A DNA stretch of 64,000 bases from Haladaptatus paucihalophilus DX253 (lineage in GTDB: Archaea; Halobacteriota; Halobacteria; Halobacteriales; Haladaptataceae), in the NCBI RefSeq assembly GCF_000376445.1, contig NZ_AQXI01000001.1, forward strand, positions 154,961-218,960, in the 5' to 3' direction. The number at the start of each line of letters is the position of its first letter. Position 1 is the stretch's first letter. This document shows positions 55,781 to 64,000 of this stretch, piece by piece. The notes under the pieces are model-generated. The model searched no databases and was not told the origin of the DNA. It saw only the letters and a list, made by a program, of their open reading frames with translations. The position numbers and the translations under genes are program-made.

Positions 55781-57022
55781 ATGGAGGCGTTCGGAACGCG
55801 ATTCCTATTCGACCCGGCGACGACGATGACGACGGTGGCGTTCGTTCTCGGCGGCGTCGGAATCGGGACGATAAGTGGACTGACGCCGGGAATTCACGTC
55901 AACAACCTCGCGCTGTTGCTGGCGTCAGTGGCGACGTCGATAGCCGGGCCGCCGAAACTCGTCGGCGCGGCCATCCTCGCCGCGGGCGTCGTCCACTCGT
56001 TTCTCGACGTGGTTCCGGCGCTCGCGCTCGGCGTCCCCGACCCGGTGATGGCGGCGAGCGCGCTCCCCGGCCATCGCCTGGTCATCGAGGGGCAGGGACG
56101 GGAGGCGATTCGACTGTCGGCGCTGGGCAGCGGACTCGCGGTGGCCGTCGCGGTTCCGCTCGCCATCCCGGTAACGATGGTGATGACGGACGTGTATCCG
56201 TTCCTCCGCGGCCACCTCCCGCTGTTCCTCCTCGGAACGACCGGGTTTCTGGTATTCACGGAACCCACGAGACGGGAGCAAATCGGCGGTGTCGTGGCGT
56301 TTTCCGCGAGCGCGGTGCTCGGAATCCTGTCGCTCCCGCTGTCGCCGACCGCGCCGCTCGGCGTCGGGAGCGTCCTCACGCCGCTGTTCGCGGGACTGTT
56401 CGGTGCGCCCGTCCTCCTCGATGCGATGGGTGGGGCGGGCGTCCCGGAACAGGCGGGGACGACGCTCACCATGCCGCGACCCCTGCTTCTCATGACGGCG
56501 CTCGCGGGGTCGTTCGCCGGAGCAATCGTCGGCTATCTGCCCGGCGTTTCGAGCGCGATTGCCGCCGTCCTCGCGCTCACGCTGGTCCCGGACCGCACCG
56601 ATGCGCGCGGGTTCATCGTGGCGAGTAGCGGCGTCAACACTGCCAACACGATTTTCGCGCTCTTCGCCCTCGTCTCGCTCGACACGCCTCGAACGGGCGT
56701 CATGGTCGCCCTCCGGGAGACGAACGCACCGCTCGACCTTCCGGTACTCCTCGTCAGCGCCGCCGTCGCCGGAGTCGTCGGATTCGTCCTCGTCCTCGTG
56801 CTCGGCGACACCTACCTCGAAACGGTCGGCGGGATGGACTACCGACGACTGTCGGTCGCCGTCCTCGGTCTGTTGGTCGCGGCTTCGTTCCTGTTCGCCG
56901 GAGTCATCGGAATCGGACTGTTCGTCTGCAGCGCCGTTCTCGGCCTGCTCCCGCCGCGACTGGGCTGTCGGCGCGTGCATTTGATGGGGGTGCTGATAGG
57001 GCCGCTTATCGTGGGTGTGTGA
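55781..57022 (+). CDS. TctA-like membrane protein (DUF112)
   Basis: 413 aa with about ten or eleven membrane helices. TctA-family signatures: GIGTISGLTPGIHVNN and the later GYLPGVSSAIAAVLAL, with a mid-protein TNTIFALFAL-like segment (ANTIFALFALVSLDTPRTGVMVAL). TctA proteins are the large permease of tripartite tricarboxylate transporters. No TctB or TctC gene is next to it, so it may act alone or with a distant partner. The substrate is unknown. Confidence 0.83.
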   Translation: MEAFGTRFLFDPATTMTTVAFVLGGVGIGTISGLTPGIHVNNLALLLASVATSIAGPPKLVGAAILAAGVVHSFLDVVPALALGVPDPVMAASALPGHRLVIEGQGREAIRLSALGSGLAVAVAVPLAIPVTMVMTDVYPFLRGHLPLFLLGTTGFLVFTEPTRREQIGGVVAFSASAVLGILSLPLSPTAPLGVGSVLTPLFAGLFGAPVLLDAMGGAGVPEQAGTTLTMPRPLLLMTALAGSFAGAIVGYLPGVSSAIAAVLALTLVPDRTDARGFIVASSGVNTANTIFALFALVSLDTPRTGVMVALRETNAPLDLPVLLVSAAVAGVVGFVLVLVLGDTYLETVGGMDYRRLSVAVLGLLVAASFLFAGVIGIGLFVCSAVLGLLPPRLGCRRVHLMGVLIGPLIVGV

Positions 57023-57060
57023 CCACGAGACTTTTGCCGCTCGGTTGTCAACCGGGCAGT

Positions 57061-57318
57061 ATGATTCCCCTGTTCGGTCCGGTTCCCGGTGGTGCGGAAC
57101 TGATCGTCATTTTCATCACGGCCATCATGCTGTTCGGCATACCGTTGACCATCTTCGGTGGCTTGTTTCTGCTCTACCGTCGGGCGGGCGGGAGCAGGGC
57201 GACGAAGGAAGACGTGGACGAACTCAAAAACGAGGTGGCGGAACTACGAACGGAACTCGAAGGAACCGACGAAACCGAACGGCAGGAACGGGAACGAGAC
57301 CGGGAGCGGGAGCGATAG
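57061..57318 (+). CDS. Small TatA-like membrane protein
   Basis: 85 aa from ATG 57061 (MIPLFGPVPGGAELIVIFIT). One membrane helix after an N-terminal GPVPGG motif, followed by a hydrophilic acidic helix (ATKEDVDELKNEVAELRTELEG) and a charged Glu/Arg tail. The layout resembles TatA/Hcf106 (short N-terminal helix, then an amphipathic helix), but conserved residues are few. It could be a secretion-related protein or an unrelated small membrane protein. Confidence 0.65.
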   Translation: MIPLFGPVPGGAELIVIFITAIMLFGIPLTIFGGLFLLYRRAGGSRATKEDVDELKNEVAELRTELEGTDETERQERERDRERER

Positions 57319-57353
57319 AGAACTCACTCGAACGTGCGGGTGACGCGCGTCAC

Positions 57354-57479
57354 TTACCTCATCACGTCGAGACAGCGGCCGAGGAACGTGTTTTGCACCG
57401 CGAATGCTTCGAAGGAGGTCCCGACGTGTTCCCGAAGGAAGGTTACGAGTTCCTTCGACTCGGTGGCTGTTTCGCTCAC
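57354..57479 (-). CDS. Possible very small protein downstream of menD
   Basis: A 41-aa frame starts GTG at 57479 (VSETATESKELVTFLREHVG) and ends at the TAA at 57354. It is 68 nt after the menD stop on the same strand. The sequence SKELVTFLREHVGTSFEAFAVQNTFLGRCLDVMR looks protein-like and amphipathic, not low-complexity. It is too short to assign a family, and could be a remnant or a microprotein. Coding status is a guess from composition. Confidence 0.35.
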   Translation of the reverse strand: MSETATESKELVTFLREHVGTSFEAFAVQNTFLGRCLDVMR

Positions 57480-57546
57480 GAAAACAATCTACCGGCGCAT
57501 TCACAGACGTAACTCCACAACCTTTCTCAAGTATCTTCGGCGAAAA

Positions 57547-59298
57547 CTAGGCAGAGAGTTCAGCGACGAGGCGGTCCTGTAACGACTCCCGAATCCGGTG
57601 GCTCGTTTCGGCGGTCGTGCGGACTTCGATGACGTTCGTTCCCGAACTATCGAGGGAGTCCGAAAACGCGTCCCGGAACGCGGGAAGCGTCTCGACGCGT
57701 TCGAAGTCCAGTCCGTAGAGGTCGCCCGTCGCCGAGTAATCGAGTCCGTGCGGCGTTCGGAACTGGTCGGTAAACGGCGGGTCGAAGGATTCGATTGGGA
57801 GCATGTGGAAAATGCCGCCGCCGTCGTTGTTGATTTCGACGATGGTCGCGTCCACCCCACAGCGTTCGAGCGCGAGCAACCCGTTCATGTCGTGATAGTA
57901 GGCGAGGTCGCCGGTGACGAGGACGAGCGGGTCGTCCGTCCCGCTTCCGGCACCGAGCGCCGAACTGATGATACCGTCGATACCGCTCGCCCCTCGGTTA
58001 CCGAGCACCGTCACGTCGGCGGAGCGGGGGCGAGCGAACCGGTCCAAATCCCGAATCGGCATGCTGTTGGAGACGAACAGCGTCGTCGGGTCGGGAACGA
58101 GCTTTGCGACGGACGCGAGCAGGTTGCCTTCGAAGTGCTCCGCGGAGTCCGACACGAGCGACCAGTGTGCGGACTCGGCGCGTTCGAATCGCGCCATCCA
58201 CGTCTCGTTCGCGCTTTGCGGTTCGAGTTCGTCGGCGAGGCGGCGGGCCAACCGCGTCGGGTCCGCCACGAGGAGGTCCGTCGCGGTGAAGGTGGCTTCG
58301 CGCCAGCCGCCCGCCGGGTCCACGACGAACTGTCGGCTTTCGGTACATTCGAGGTATCGACGAAGGGTTTTCGAGGTCGGCGACGCGCCGAACCGAATCA
58401 CGACGTCGGGGTCGGGCCACGCCTCGGTCACGTCCGGAACGAGGTACGAGTCGTAGCCGCCGACGATGGAACCGTCGTGTCCGAACCGATGGCCCGAGAG
58501 CGGGTCGGCCAGCACGGGAAAACCGGTCGCGTCGGCCAGCGCCGCCAGCGCGGAGCGCTCCGGGGTCGGTCCGTCTGCGGGACCGGCCACCAACAGACCG
58601 CGCTCGGCGTGGCGTACGGCATCGACGAGTCGGGAGCGCGCGTCGGAATCGAGTTCCGGGACGCCCTGTGAGACGGTGACGAACGGACCGTCACGACCCT
58701 CGGCGGCGAGCGGATTGTCGGCCTCGAACGAGTCGGGAACGTCGCCCTCGACTTCGACCGGTTCGAGCGGCTTTCGAAACGGGAAGTTGAGATGGACCGG
58801 TCCCGGCGGCGTCCCGGTTGCCGACCCGAGCGCTCGGGCCGCCGTCGTCCGGAGGTAGCGGAGTTTTCGCCCGGTCGCTTCCGGTTCAGCCACGTCTGTG
58901 TACCAGCGAACGGCGTCGCCGTACAGTTTCTCCTGATCGACGGTCTGGTTCGCGCCGCTATCGCGGAGTTCCGGCGGTCGGTCGGCCGTGCACACGAGCA
59001 TCGGGACCCGCGCCCTGTCCGCTTCGATGACGGCGGGATGGAAGTTCGCCGCCGCAGTCCCCGACGTACAAACGATGGGGGTCGGTTTTCCGGTCCGTTT
59101 TGCCCGGCCGAGGGCGAAGAAGGCCGCCGACCGCTCGTCCAGATGGGAAAATACCTCGATGTCGTCGTGTTTGGCGAACGCGACGGTCAGCGGCGTCGAG
59201 CGACTCCCGGGAGCGAGGCAGACGGCATCGACGCCCTCGGCGGCCAACTCGTCCACGAACGTTTCGGCCCACAGCGTGTTTCGGTTGGGATACGTCAT
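57547..59298 (-). CDS. menD: 2-succinyl-5-enolpyruvyl-6-hydroxy-3-cyclohexene-1-carboxylate synthase
   Basis: 583 aa from ATG 59298 (MTYPNRNTLWAETFVDELAA). ThDP-enzyme motifs: CLAPGSRSTPLTVAFA, CTSGTAAANFHPAVIEADRARVPM, and GDLAYYHDMNGLLALERCG with NNDGGGIFHMLP (the cofactor-binding GD...NN). It condenses isochorismate with 2-oxoglutarate in menaquinone synthesis. Its start overlaps the menF stop by 4 nt (ATGA). Terminal oxidases in this window use the respiratory chain that menaquinone feeds. Confidence 0.94.
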   Translation of the reverse strand: MTYPNRNTLWAETFVDELAAEGVDAVCLAPGSRSTPLTVAFAKHDDIEVFSHLDERSAAFFALGRAKRTGKPTPIVCTSGTAAANFHPAVIEADRARVPMLVCTADRPPELRDSGANQTVDQEKLYGDAVRWYTDVAEPEATGRKLRYLRTTAARALGSATGTPPGPVHLNFPFRKPLEPVEVEGDVPDSFEADNPLAAEGRDGPFVTVSQGVPELDSDARSRLVDAVRHAERGLLVAGPADGPTPERSALAALADATGFPVLADPLSGHRFGHDGSIVGGYDSYLVPDVTEAWPDPDVVIRFGASPTSKTLRRYLECTESRQFVVDPAGGWREATFTATDLLVADPTRLARRLADELEPQSANETWMARFERAESAHWSLVSDSAEHFEGNLLASVAKLVPDPTTLFVSNSMPIRDLDRFARPRSADVTVLGNRGASGIDGIISSALGAGSGTDDPLVLVTGDLAYYHDMNGLLALERCGVDATIVEINNDGGGIFHMLPIESFDPPFTDQFRTPHGLDYSATGDLYGLDFERVETLPAFRDAFSDSLDSSGTNVIEVRTTAETSHRIRESLQDRLVAELSA

Positions 59299-60623
59299 TC
59301 GAGTTCGTTCAGAATCGGCAGGAATTTCAACTGTACTTCGTCCCACTCCGCTTCCGGGTCGCTGTCGGCGACGATACCGTTTCCGGCGAAGAGGGTCACG
59401 CGGCCGTCACCCGCCACGCCGGAGCGGAGGCCGACCGCGAACTCCCCGTCGCCGTCGGCGTCGAACCACCCGACCGGCGAGGCGTACCACCCGCGGTCGA
59501 AGCGTTCCGTCTCGCGGATGGTCCGCATGGCGTCCGCCAGCGGAAGTCCGCCGACGGCCGGAGTCGGGTGCAGGGCCTCGACCACCGAGAGGACGTGCTC
59601 GTCGCAGTCGAGTTCGGCCGAAATCGGCGTCTGAAGGTGCTGGATGTTGGACAGTCGTTTGCATCGCCGGTCGCCGACCGTGACCGACGATGCGAGCGGT
59701 TCGAGCCCCTCGCGGATCGTTTTGGCGACGAGTTCGTGCTCCTCGCGGACTTTCTCGCTGGCGGCGAGTTCCGCGGCGAGTTCGTCGTCCTCCTCCGGCG
59801 TCTCTCCTCGACCTATCGACCCGGCGAGCGCCTCGGTCTCGACCGTCTGTCCGCGCAGCGAGACGAGGCGTTCCGGCGGCGCGCCGAAGAAGCCGCCCGA
59901 CGAAGAGGGTTGGATGAGGAACCGGTAGCATTCGGGGTACGACGTTCGCAACCGTTCGAGGATGTCCGGCACATCGACGGATTCGGCGAGTTCGACCTCC
60001 AACGCGGTTGCGATAACCACTTTCTTCAGCTCCCCTTCCCGGATTCGCTCGGTCGCGTGGCGTATCTGTGAACACCACTCGTCGCGTGCCGTCGCGGGAT
60101 GCGTCGATTCGATGCCCGGCGAGTCGCCGCTGGGGCGCATCTCCGGGAGCGCCTCTATTTCCGCGCGTATCTCGGAGAGCGTCTCTTCGACGGTCGCTTC
60201 CGCCGTATCGCGGGCGGACACGGAAAGCCACGTTTCGTGCTCGGTTCGCGTCAGTTGGACGCGGGGCAAGACGAACTCCGCACCGGGGAATCCCTCCCAC
60301 GGAGGTGAGGGTTCGTGTTCCGCGCTGAACGAAAACCCACCGAATAGACGGGGACGGGCGGCGTCGGGGCCGTCGTCCCGGTCGACGGCTTCGAAGAGTT
60401 CGTCGGCGCGTTCTCGAATCTCGTCGAATCGGCGTTCACCGTCCGCGGTGAGACGGGCAACCGCGCCGCTCGCGGCGATTTCGAGTCCATCAGACGACGT
60501 CCAATAGAGACGCGGTGCCGCCCGACCGGCGAGAAACGAGCGAAACGAAACGTCGGGTACTCGGCACGTTCGAGTTACGAGCGGAGAACCCGCCGACAGT
60601 TGACCGTCACGGTGCGGTGGCAT
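59295..60623 (-). CDS. menF: Isochorismate synthase
   Basis: 442 aa from ATG 60623 (MPPHRDGQLSAGSPLVTRT). Chorismate-utilising enzyme: GELKKVVIATALEVEL, LRTSYPECYRFLIQPSSSGGFFGAPPERLVS, TEALAGSIGRGETPEED, RLSNIQHLQTPISAEL and GNGIVADSDPEAEWDEVQLKF. It converts chorismate to isochorismate, the first committed step for menaquinone. Overlaps menD by 4 nt, so they form a translationally coupled pair. Confidence 0.94.
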   Translation of the reverse strand: MPPHRDGQLSAGSPLVTRTCRVPDVSFRSFLAGRAAPRLYWTSSDGLEIAASGAVARLTADGERRFDEIRERADELFEAVDRDDGPDAARPRLFGGFSFSAEHEPSPPWEGFPGAEFVLPRVQLTRTEHETWLSVSARDTAEATVEETLSEIRAEIEALPEMRPSGDSPGIESTHPATARDEWCSQIRHATERIREGELKKVVIATALEVELAESVDVPDILERLRTSYPECYRFLIQPSSSGGFFGAPPERLVSLRGQTVETEALAGSIGRGETPEEDDELAAELAASEKVREEHELVAKTIREGLEPLASSVTVGDRRCKRLSNIQHLQTPISAELDCDEHVLSVVEALHPTPAVGGLPLADAMRTIRETERFDRGWYASPVGWFDADGDGEFAVGLRSGVAGDGRVTLFAGNGIVADSDPEAEWDEVQLKFLPILNELE

Positions 60624-60656
60624 TTAATGGAAACTCGGGAACGCTGACCCTTCAGC

Positions 60657-61253
60657 CTAACTATATCGCTCCTCGTTCCACGGGTTCGCGGTGTTGGAGT
60701 ACCCCCGTTTCTCCCAGTACCCGCGCTCCGGTTCCGTGAGGAACTCGATTCCGTCCACCCATTTCGCCCCCTTGTAGGCGTACTTGTGCGGCGTGACCAC
60801 CCGGAGCGGCCCGCCGTGCTCGCGGGGGAGCGGGTCGCCGTCGTAATTCCAGACGAACAGCACGTCGTCGCGCAGACAGTCGGCGAGCGGGAGGTTGGTC
60901 GTGTAGCCGTCGAGGGCCGAGAACATGACGTGAACCGCGTCCTCGTCCACTCCGGCGAGTTCCGCGAGCGTCGGGAAGGTGACGCCCGTGAACGCGCAGT
61001 CGAACTTGCTCCAACCGGTGACGCAGTGGAAGTCCTGTTTTTGCGTCTCGTTCGGCAGGTCCCGGAACTCCTCCCACGAGAAGGTGCGTTCGTTCTCGAC
61101 CGCACCCGTGACCGAGAACTCCCACGTCTCGGGGTCCCACTCCGGGGTGCTCCCCTTCGAGAGGACGGGAAACTTGCTCGTCTCGCGCTGTCCCGGCGGC
61201 AATCGCTGTCCGTCGAACTCACGATGGATGTCCGTCTTGTCCGTAACGCTCAT
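60657..61253 (-). CDS. Sulfite-oxidase-like molybdopterin oxidoreductase (YedY/SUOX family)
   Basis: 198 aa from ATG 61253 (MSVTDKTDIHREFDGQRLPP). Molybdenum-binding domain: FHCVTGWSKFDCAFTGVTF has the Cys ligand, with LFVWNYDGDPLPREHGGPLRVVTPHKYAYKGAKWVDGIEF. This is the oxidoreductase molybdopterin-binding fold of the soluble, SUOX-like kind. No signal peptide seen, so cytoplasmic unless an upstream start exists. It lies 33 nt before menF and may share its transcript, though no link to menaquinone synthesis is known. Confidence 0.86.
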   Translation of the reverse strand: MSVTDKTDIHREFDGQRLPPGQRETSKFPVLSKGSTPEWDPETWEFSVTGAVENERTFSWEEFRDLPNETQKQDFHCVTGWSKFDCAFTGVTFPTLAELAGVDEDAVHVMFSALDGYTTNLPLADCLRDDVLFVWNYDGDPLPREHGGPLRVVTPHKYAYKGAKWVDGIEFLTEPERGYWEKRGYSNTANPWNEERYS

Positions 61254-61417
61254 GGTCGAACGCTGGGGTGCGGGAAAGGTAGATGTACCGACCGCGGCCA
61301 GCCGCGGGGGTAAGGTCGGGCTAGTCGTCGGGTAACCGTCGTATCCTCGACCGGGGCGAATTCGCCGCTCGGTACCGACTGAATAACAAAGACCGACGTG
61401 ACACAACGGACTGTCGC

Positions 61418-61708
61418 ATGTCCCAGACAGAGCAACAGCCGGAAGCCCGAGAACGCCCGGTGATGGGTGCGGCACAGGAATCGACGAGCGACATCGCGAT
61501 ACTCGCGTCGGCGGCATCGGTGCTCCTCTCGTGGCACCAGTTCTTCGTCAGGGGGAACCGCGAGCGCGGACTCTTCATCGGCCTCTGGCCGCCGACCATC
61601 CTCGCGTTCGCGAGCTACTTCAACCAGAAACGAATGGAGCAGCGAATGGAGTCGTTGAAACCGAGCAGCATCATCAACTCGCTCGACCAGATGTTCGGCA
61701 ATCGGTGA
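61418..61708 (+). CDS. Conserved haloarchaeal hypothetical with one or two membrane segments
   Basis: 96 aa starting MSQTEQQPEARERPVMGAAQ. Hydrophobic stretches at about residues 28-45 (AILASAASVLLSWHQFF) and 55-70 (GLFIGLWPPTILAFAS) followed by a basic tail. No family recognised. A hairpin and T-tract at 61734-61757 follow its stop. Confidence 0.65.
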   Translation: MSQTEQQPEARERPVMGAAQESTSDIAILASAASVLLSWHQFFVRGNRERGLFIGLWPPTILAFASYFNQKRMEQRMESLKPSSIINSLDQMFGNR

Positions 61709-61733
61709 GTCCAGACAGACAAGTTTTCGTTTC

Positions 61734-61757
61734 TCCGGCCCCACGGCCGGGTAGTTT
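61734..61757 (+). terminator. Hairpin plus T-tract terminator candidate
   Basis: CCGGCC (61734-61739) pairs with GGCCGG (61744-61749) around a 4-nt loop, followed by GTAGTTTTCTGG. It is 25 nt after the stop of the gene at 61418-61708, and would stop that transcript before the ribbon-helix-helix gene. Confidence 0.55.
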
Positions 61758-61887
61758 TCTGGAATGACAAATGTAGATTCTTTTTAAGAAAATTTGATTT
61801 CTTGGATTCAGAAACAGTGTTTTCAATACCGGTACAATCTACCCGTCAGACTTAAGAACACCCCTCCCGAAGCCCACAATTGTTCCA

Positions 61888-62103
61888 ATGCCAAAGGTAG
61901 AGATTACCGTCCCAGAGCACCTCGAAATGCAAATCGCCCAGATGGTCGACCAGGGCGAGTTCGTCAACCGTGAGGAAGCCGTCGAGGACTTGCTCGCAAC
62001 CGGTCTCAAGGCATACAAGACCAGTGGACCGATGGACAACGATAGAGAACCGGGACTCGAAGATGAGGGGATGATGGGTCACGAAGACGAGTACGTCTTC
62101 TAA
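61888..62103 (+). CDS. Ribbon-helix-helix (CopG-like) DNA-binding protein
   Basis: 71 aa starting MPKVEITVPEHLEMQIAQMV. The N-terminal beta strand KVEITVPE and two helices (LEMQIAQMVDQGEF / NREEAVEDLLATGLKAY) are the classic ribbon-helix-helix layout. An acidic tail follows. ACTTAAGAA box at about 61851 is near the start, so it may be leaderless. Target unknown; a candidate to regulate its neighbours. Followed by a UPF0058 gene 70 nt on. Confidence 0.82.
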   Translation: MPKVEITVPEHLEMQIAQMVDQGEFVNREEAVEDLLATGLKAYKTSGPMDNDREPGLEDEGMMGHEDEYVF

Positions 62104-62172
62104 CGGACCGTGCCCTCAACGTGTGAATAGTTCTCAGAAACTCTTAAACCGACTAACTTCTAATGGCCGTGC

Positions 62173-62451
62173 ATGCATAAGGACGAGCTTTTGGAGCTGC
62201 ACGAGCAGATGGTGACCATCATGGAGTACTTCCGTGAACAAGACGACGTTCCGACCGGCGCGTTCGACGCATACGACCAACTGGACGTCGACCCCTCGCA
62301 CGTTCACAAGTCCAAGAGCGAACACAAACACGCCGTCTTCGTTCTCGGAAACTCGCTCGCCGACGTCATGAGCGACGACGAGTTCAGCGAAGCGGGCCGT
62401 ATCGGCAAGCGCATGGAAGAGCTCGCCGACGACGCCGAACAAAAGATCTGA
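62173..62451 (+). CDS. UPF0058 family protein
   Basis: 92 aa starting MHKDELLELHEQMVTIMEYF. All-helical and acidic, with FDAYDQLDVDPSHVHKSKSEHKHAVFVLGNSLA and a C-terminal RMEELADDAEQKI. The family is common in archaea but has no known role. A TCTTAAACC box at about 62143 suggests a leaderless start. It lies between the RHH gene and the truncated last gene. Confidence 0.83.
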   Translation: MHKDELLELHEQMVTIMEYFREQDDVPTGAFDAYDQLDVDPSHVHKSKSEHKHAVFVLGNSLADVMSDDEFSEAGRIGKRMEELADDAEQKI

Positions 62452-62626
62452 TTTTCGAACGACGCTATCGCCGGTTCGATGATTCGAACGGCACGACCAC
62501 TCCCCGCCCGAGACGCTCGTTCGAACGGAGTCTCACAAAAGCTCTCTCGCCTTTTCTCACCCCGTACTTGATGCGTGGACTCGACTAACCCGAAACTATT
62601 TGAGGGGGATTCCGTTTTGACGTAAT

Positions 62627-64000
62627 ATGGATGCGCGCATAGTCGAGCAGATAACCGAGTGGAGCTCTCGTCCGTTCTCCGGTGGGCTGGAGACGCTCCA
62701 CGCGCTTGCCGACGAGGAATTTTCCGGTGCGGTCAAAGCGGGCGGGGCGTGGCTGTTCATGTTGAACGGCCGCGTCATCGGCGTGTTTGATGGTGCACTC
62801 GATACGTTCGAGGATGCCGACGGGACGCTGTTCGACGCCCCACACCCCTCGCTTCCGCTGTTGTTCAGCATGCAAGAGCGAGGTGGAAAGACGCAAGCGA
62901 AGTACTACACGAACGATACGCCCCTCAAGGAGGCGAGCGAGACGCTCGCGTCGAACAATTTCACGGGGTACATCGAACTCAGCGAGAACGTTCTCAGCGG
63001 CGACTACTACGTGGTCTACCACGCCGGGCGGTCGATGAGCGCCGCCTACGTCGGACAGAGCGAACAACTGGTCACCGGAGACGAGGCGTTCGAGCGGGCG
63101 AACGACGAGGTGGGGATTTACGAGGTCGTCGCGGCGGACGTGGACATCATCGAACTCCCGGAGCCGAAAACGCCCGAACCGGAACCCGAGCCGGAGCAGT
63201 CACCCGCGCCATCCGCGCCTGACGAGTCGAGTTCGTCGGCGGAACCGGACGGAACGAGCGACCCCGAACCATCGACGGACGAAGCCCAACAGTCCCCCGC
63301 ATCGACGGCGAGCGAGGGACCCCGGTCGCCGACCGAAACGGAACCCGGCCAACAACCGACCACGGAGGCCGAGGCCGACGCCAACCGCCAGCCAACGCCC
63401 TCGACCACCGCGACCCCGACGGCCGGCCAGTCGGCGGAGGCGAGCACACAATCGGCACCGACGCCGAACGCGTCGAGCGCCGAGGATGCCGAAAGCGATA
63501 ACGGTGGTGGGGTATCCGACCCCTTGTCGGACGAACAGCAGTGGCAGGAGACCACGACGATTCCGTCCCTGGACCCCGAGAAAAGCAGTTCGTCGAAGTC
63601 CCGCGACGCGGGCGTCAAACAGCGACGGGCCGGTCGGCAGACGCCACAACGCCAATCCGCACCGCGACAACCCACGCCGCAACAATCGCCCCGACGCGGG
63701 CAGTCGAACAGGGCGAAGGAGATAGAGGCCGAACTCACGGCGCGAGCGGAGAAAATAGAGGCGCTCCAGTCGAAACTCGCACAAACCGAAGCGGAGCGCG
63801 ACGAACTGAAATCGGAGCGTGACCGACTCGAAGCGCGGGTTGGCGAGCTGGCGGACGAACTCGAAACGCTTCGGGAACAGAGTCCGGGCGTCACCGCCGA
63901 ACGCCAGTTGACCCCCGAACAGGCGCTCACGCAGACCAACTTCTTCGTCCGCTACGGCTCGAAGGGGAAGGGCACCCTGTCCGACGCCGCGGCGGGCGAA
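62627..64000 (+). CDS. Regulator-like protein with DUF4388-like N-domain, linker and coiled coil (truncated by window edge)
   Basis: 458 residues are visible from ATG 62627 (MDARIVEQITEWSSRPFSGG), with no stop. Residues about 20-150 form an alpha/beta domain: FSGAVKAGGAWLFMLNGRVIGVFDG, ASETLASNNFTGYIELSENVLSGDYYVVYHAGRSMSAAYVG, resembling DUF4388/PATAN-type domains. A long Pro/Ser/Glu/Gln linker (about 185-360) leads to a predicted coiled coil of about 370-425 (EIEAELTARAEKIEALQSKL...). Then NFFVRYGSKGKGTL begins a further domain lost at the edge. Likely a haloarchaeal regulator, but not proved. Confidence 0.68.
   Translation, partial: MDARIVEQITEWSSRPFSGGLETLHALADEEFSGAVKAGGAWLFMLNGRVIGVFDGALDTFEDADGTLFDAPHPSLPLLFSMQERGGKTQAKYYTNDTPLKEASETLASNNFTGYIELSENVLSGDYYVVYHAGRSMSAAYVGQSEQLVTGDEAFERANDEVGIYEVVAADVDIIELPEPKTPEPEPEPEQSPAPSAPDESSSSAEPDGTSDPEPSTDEAQQSPASTASEGPRSPTETEPGQQPTTEAEADANRQPTPSTTATPTAGQSAEASTQSAPTPNASSAEDAESDNGGGVSDPLSDEQQWQETTTIPSLDPEKSSSSKSRDAGVKQRRAGRQTPQRQSAPRQPTPQQSPRRGQSNRAKEIEAELTARAEKIEALQSKLAQTEAERDELKSERDRLEARVGELADELETLREQSPGVTAERQLTPEQALTQTNFFVRYGSKGKGTLSDAAAGE

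Overview
The window is chromosomal DNA of a haloarchaeon (class Halobacteria). Evidence: proteins are strongly acidic; exported proteins carry twin-arginine signals or PGF-CTERM anchors; many genes have a TATA-like box about 25-35 nt before the start codon and so look leaderless; and it encodes archaeal-type GatE, FEN1, SRP19, Gar1, Trm5, Dph5, pantoate kinase, the L1-L10-L12 operon and bacterioruberin carotenoid enzymes. The genus cannot be fixed from sequence alone. Almost all of it reads as ordinary host chromosome: I see no transposase, integrase, CRISPR array or recognised defence operon.

Layout. 1-5 kb: partial gatE, a receiver-PAS-PAS regulator, a pair of bacterial-PH-like membrane proteins and a Tat-exported Thr-rich surface protein. 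5-11 kb: fumarase, then a divergent sugar ABC transporter operon (binding lipoprotein, two permeases, ATPase). 11-20 kb: BolA-like protein, FEN1, a DsbA-like lipoprotein with a single active-site Cys, an acetyltransferase, a methyltransferase, small membrane proteins, an SdpI-like protein divergent from an MFS carrier, and an ornithine-cyclodeaminase-family enzyme. 20-28 kb: an ATP-grasp/retropepsin fusion, a presenilin-type intramembrane protease, the srp19-gar1 pair behind an unusual decamer-repeat tract, and a divergent btuF / btuCD vitamin B12 uptake locus. 28-32 kb: a structured intergenic segment, then the bacterioruberin genes crtD-lyeJ-cruF. 32-40 kb: two divergent winged-helix proteins, pantoate kinase and a cytochrome oxidase locus (coxC; coxA plus a small partner; divergent coxB). 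40-46 kb: an acyl-CoA synthetase, an acetyltransferase, tRNA-Thr(CGU), trm5 and a Gln/Met-rich low-complexity protein with perfect 39-nt repeats. 46-51 kb: dph5, an S-layer-type glycoprotein with a long upstream region, and a double-VOC protein. 51-57 kb: a DRG/Obg GTPase, rpl11, a ZIP-like membrane protein, rpl1-rpl10-rpl12 with a structured leader, and a TctA-like permease. 57-64 kb: menD and menF, a sulfite-oxidase-like molybdoenzyme, a ribbon-helix-helix protein, a UPF0058 protein and a truncated regulator-like gene running off the end.

Functional themes are housekeeping translation and RNA processing (gatE, srp19, gar1, trm5, dph5, tRNA, ribosomal stalk), aerobic respiration and menaquinone (cox, menD/menF, fumC), the cell envelope (S-layer, carotenoids, exported proteins), and uptake (sugar, cobalamin). 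The least explained features are the Gln-rich repeat protein at 45.0-45.9 kb, the helically phased decamer tract at 23.84-23.98 kb, the three-hairpin segment before crtD at 28.13-28.22 kb, and the adjacent soluble and intramembrane aspartyl-protease-type genes at 20.7-23.1 kb. None of these has been tested here against any database.
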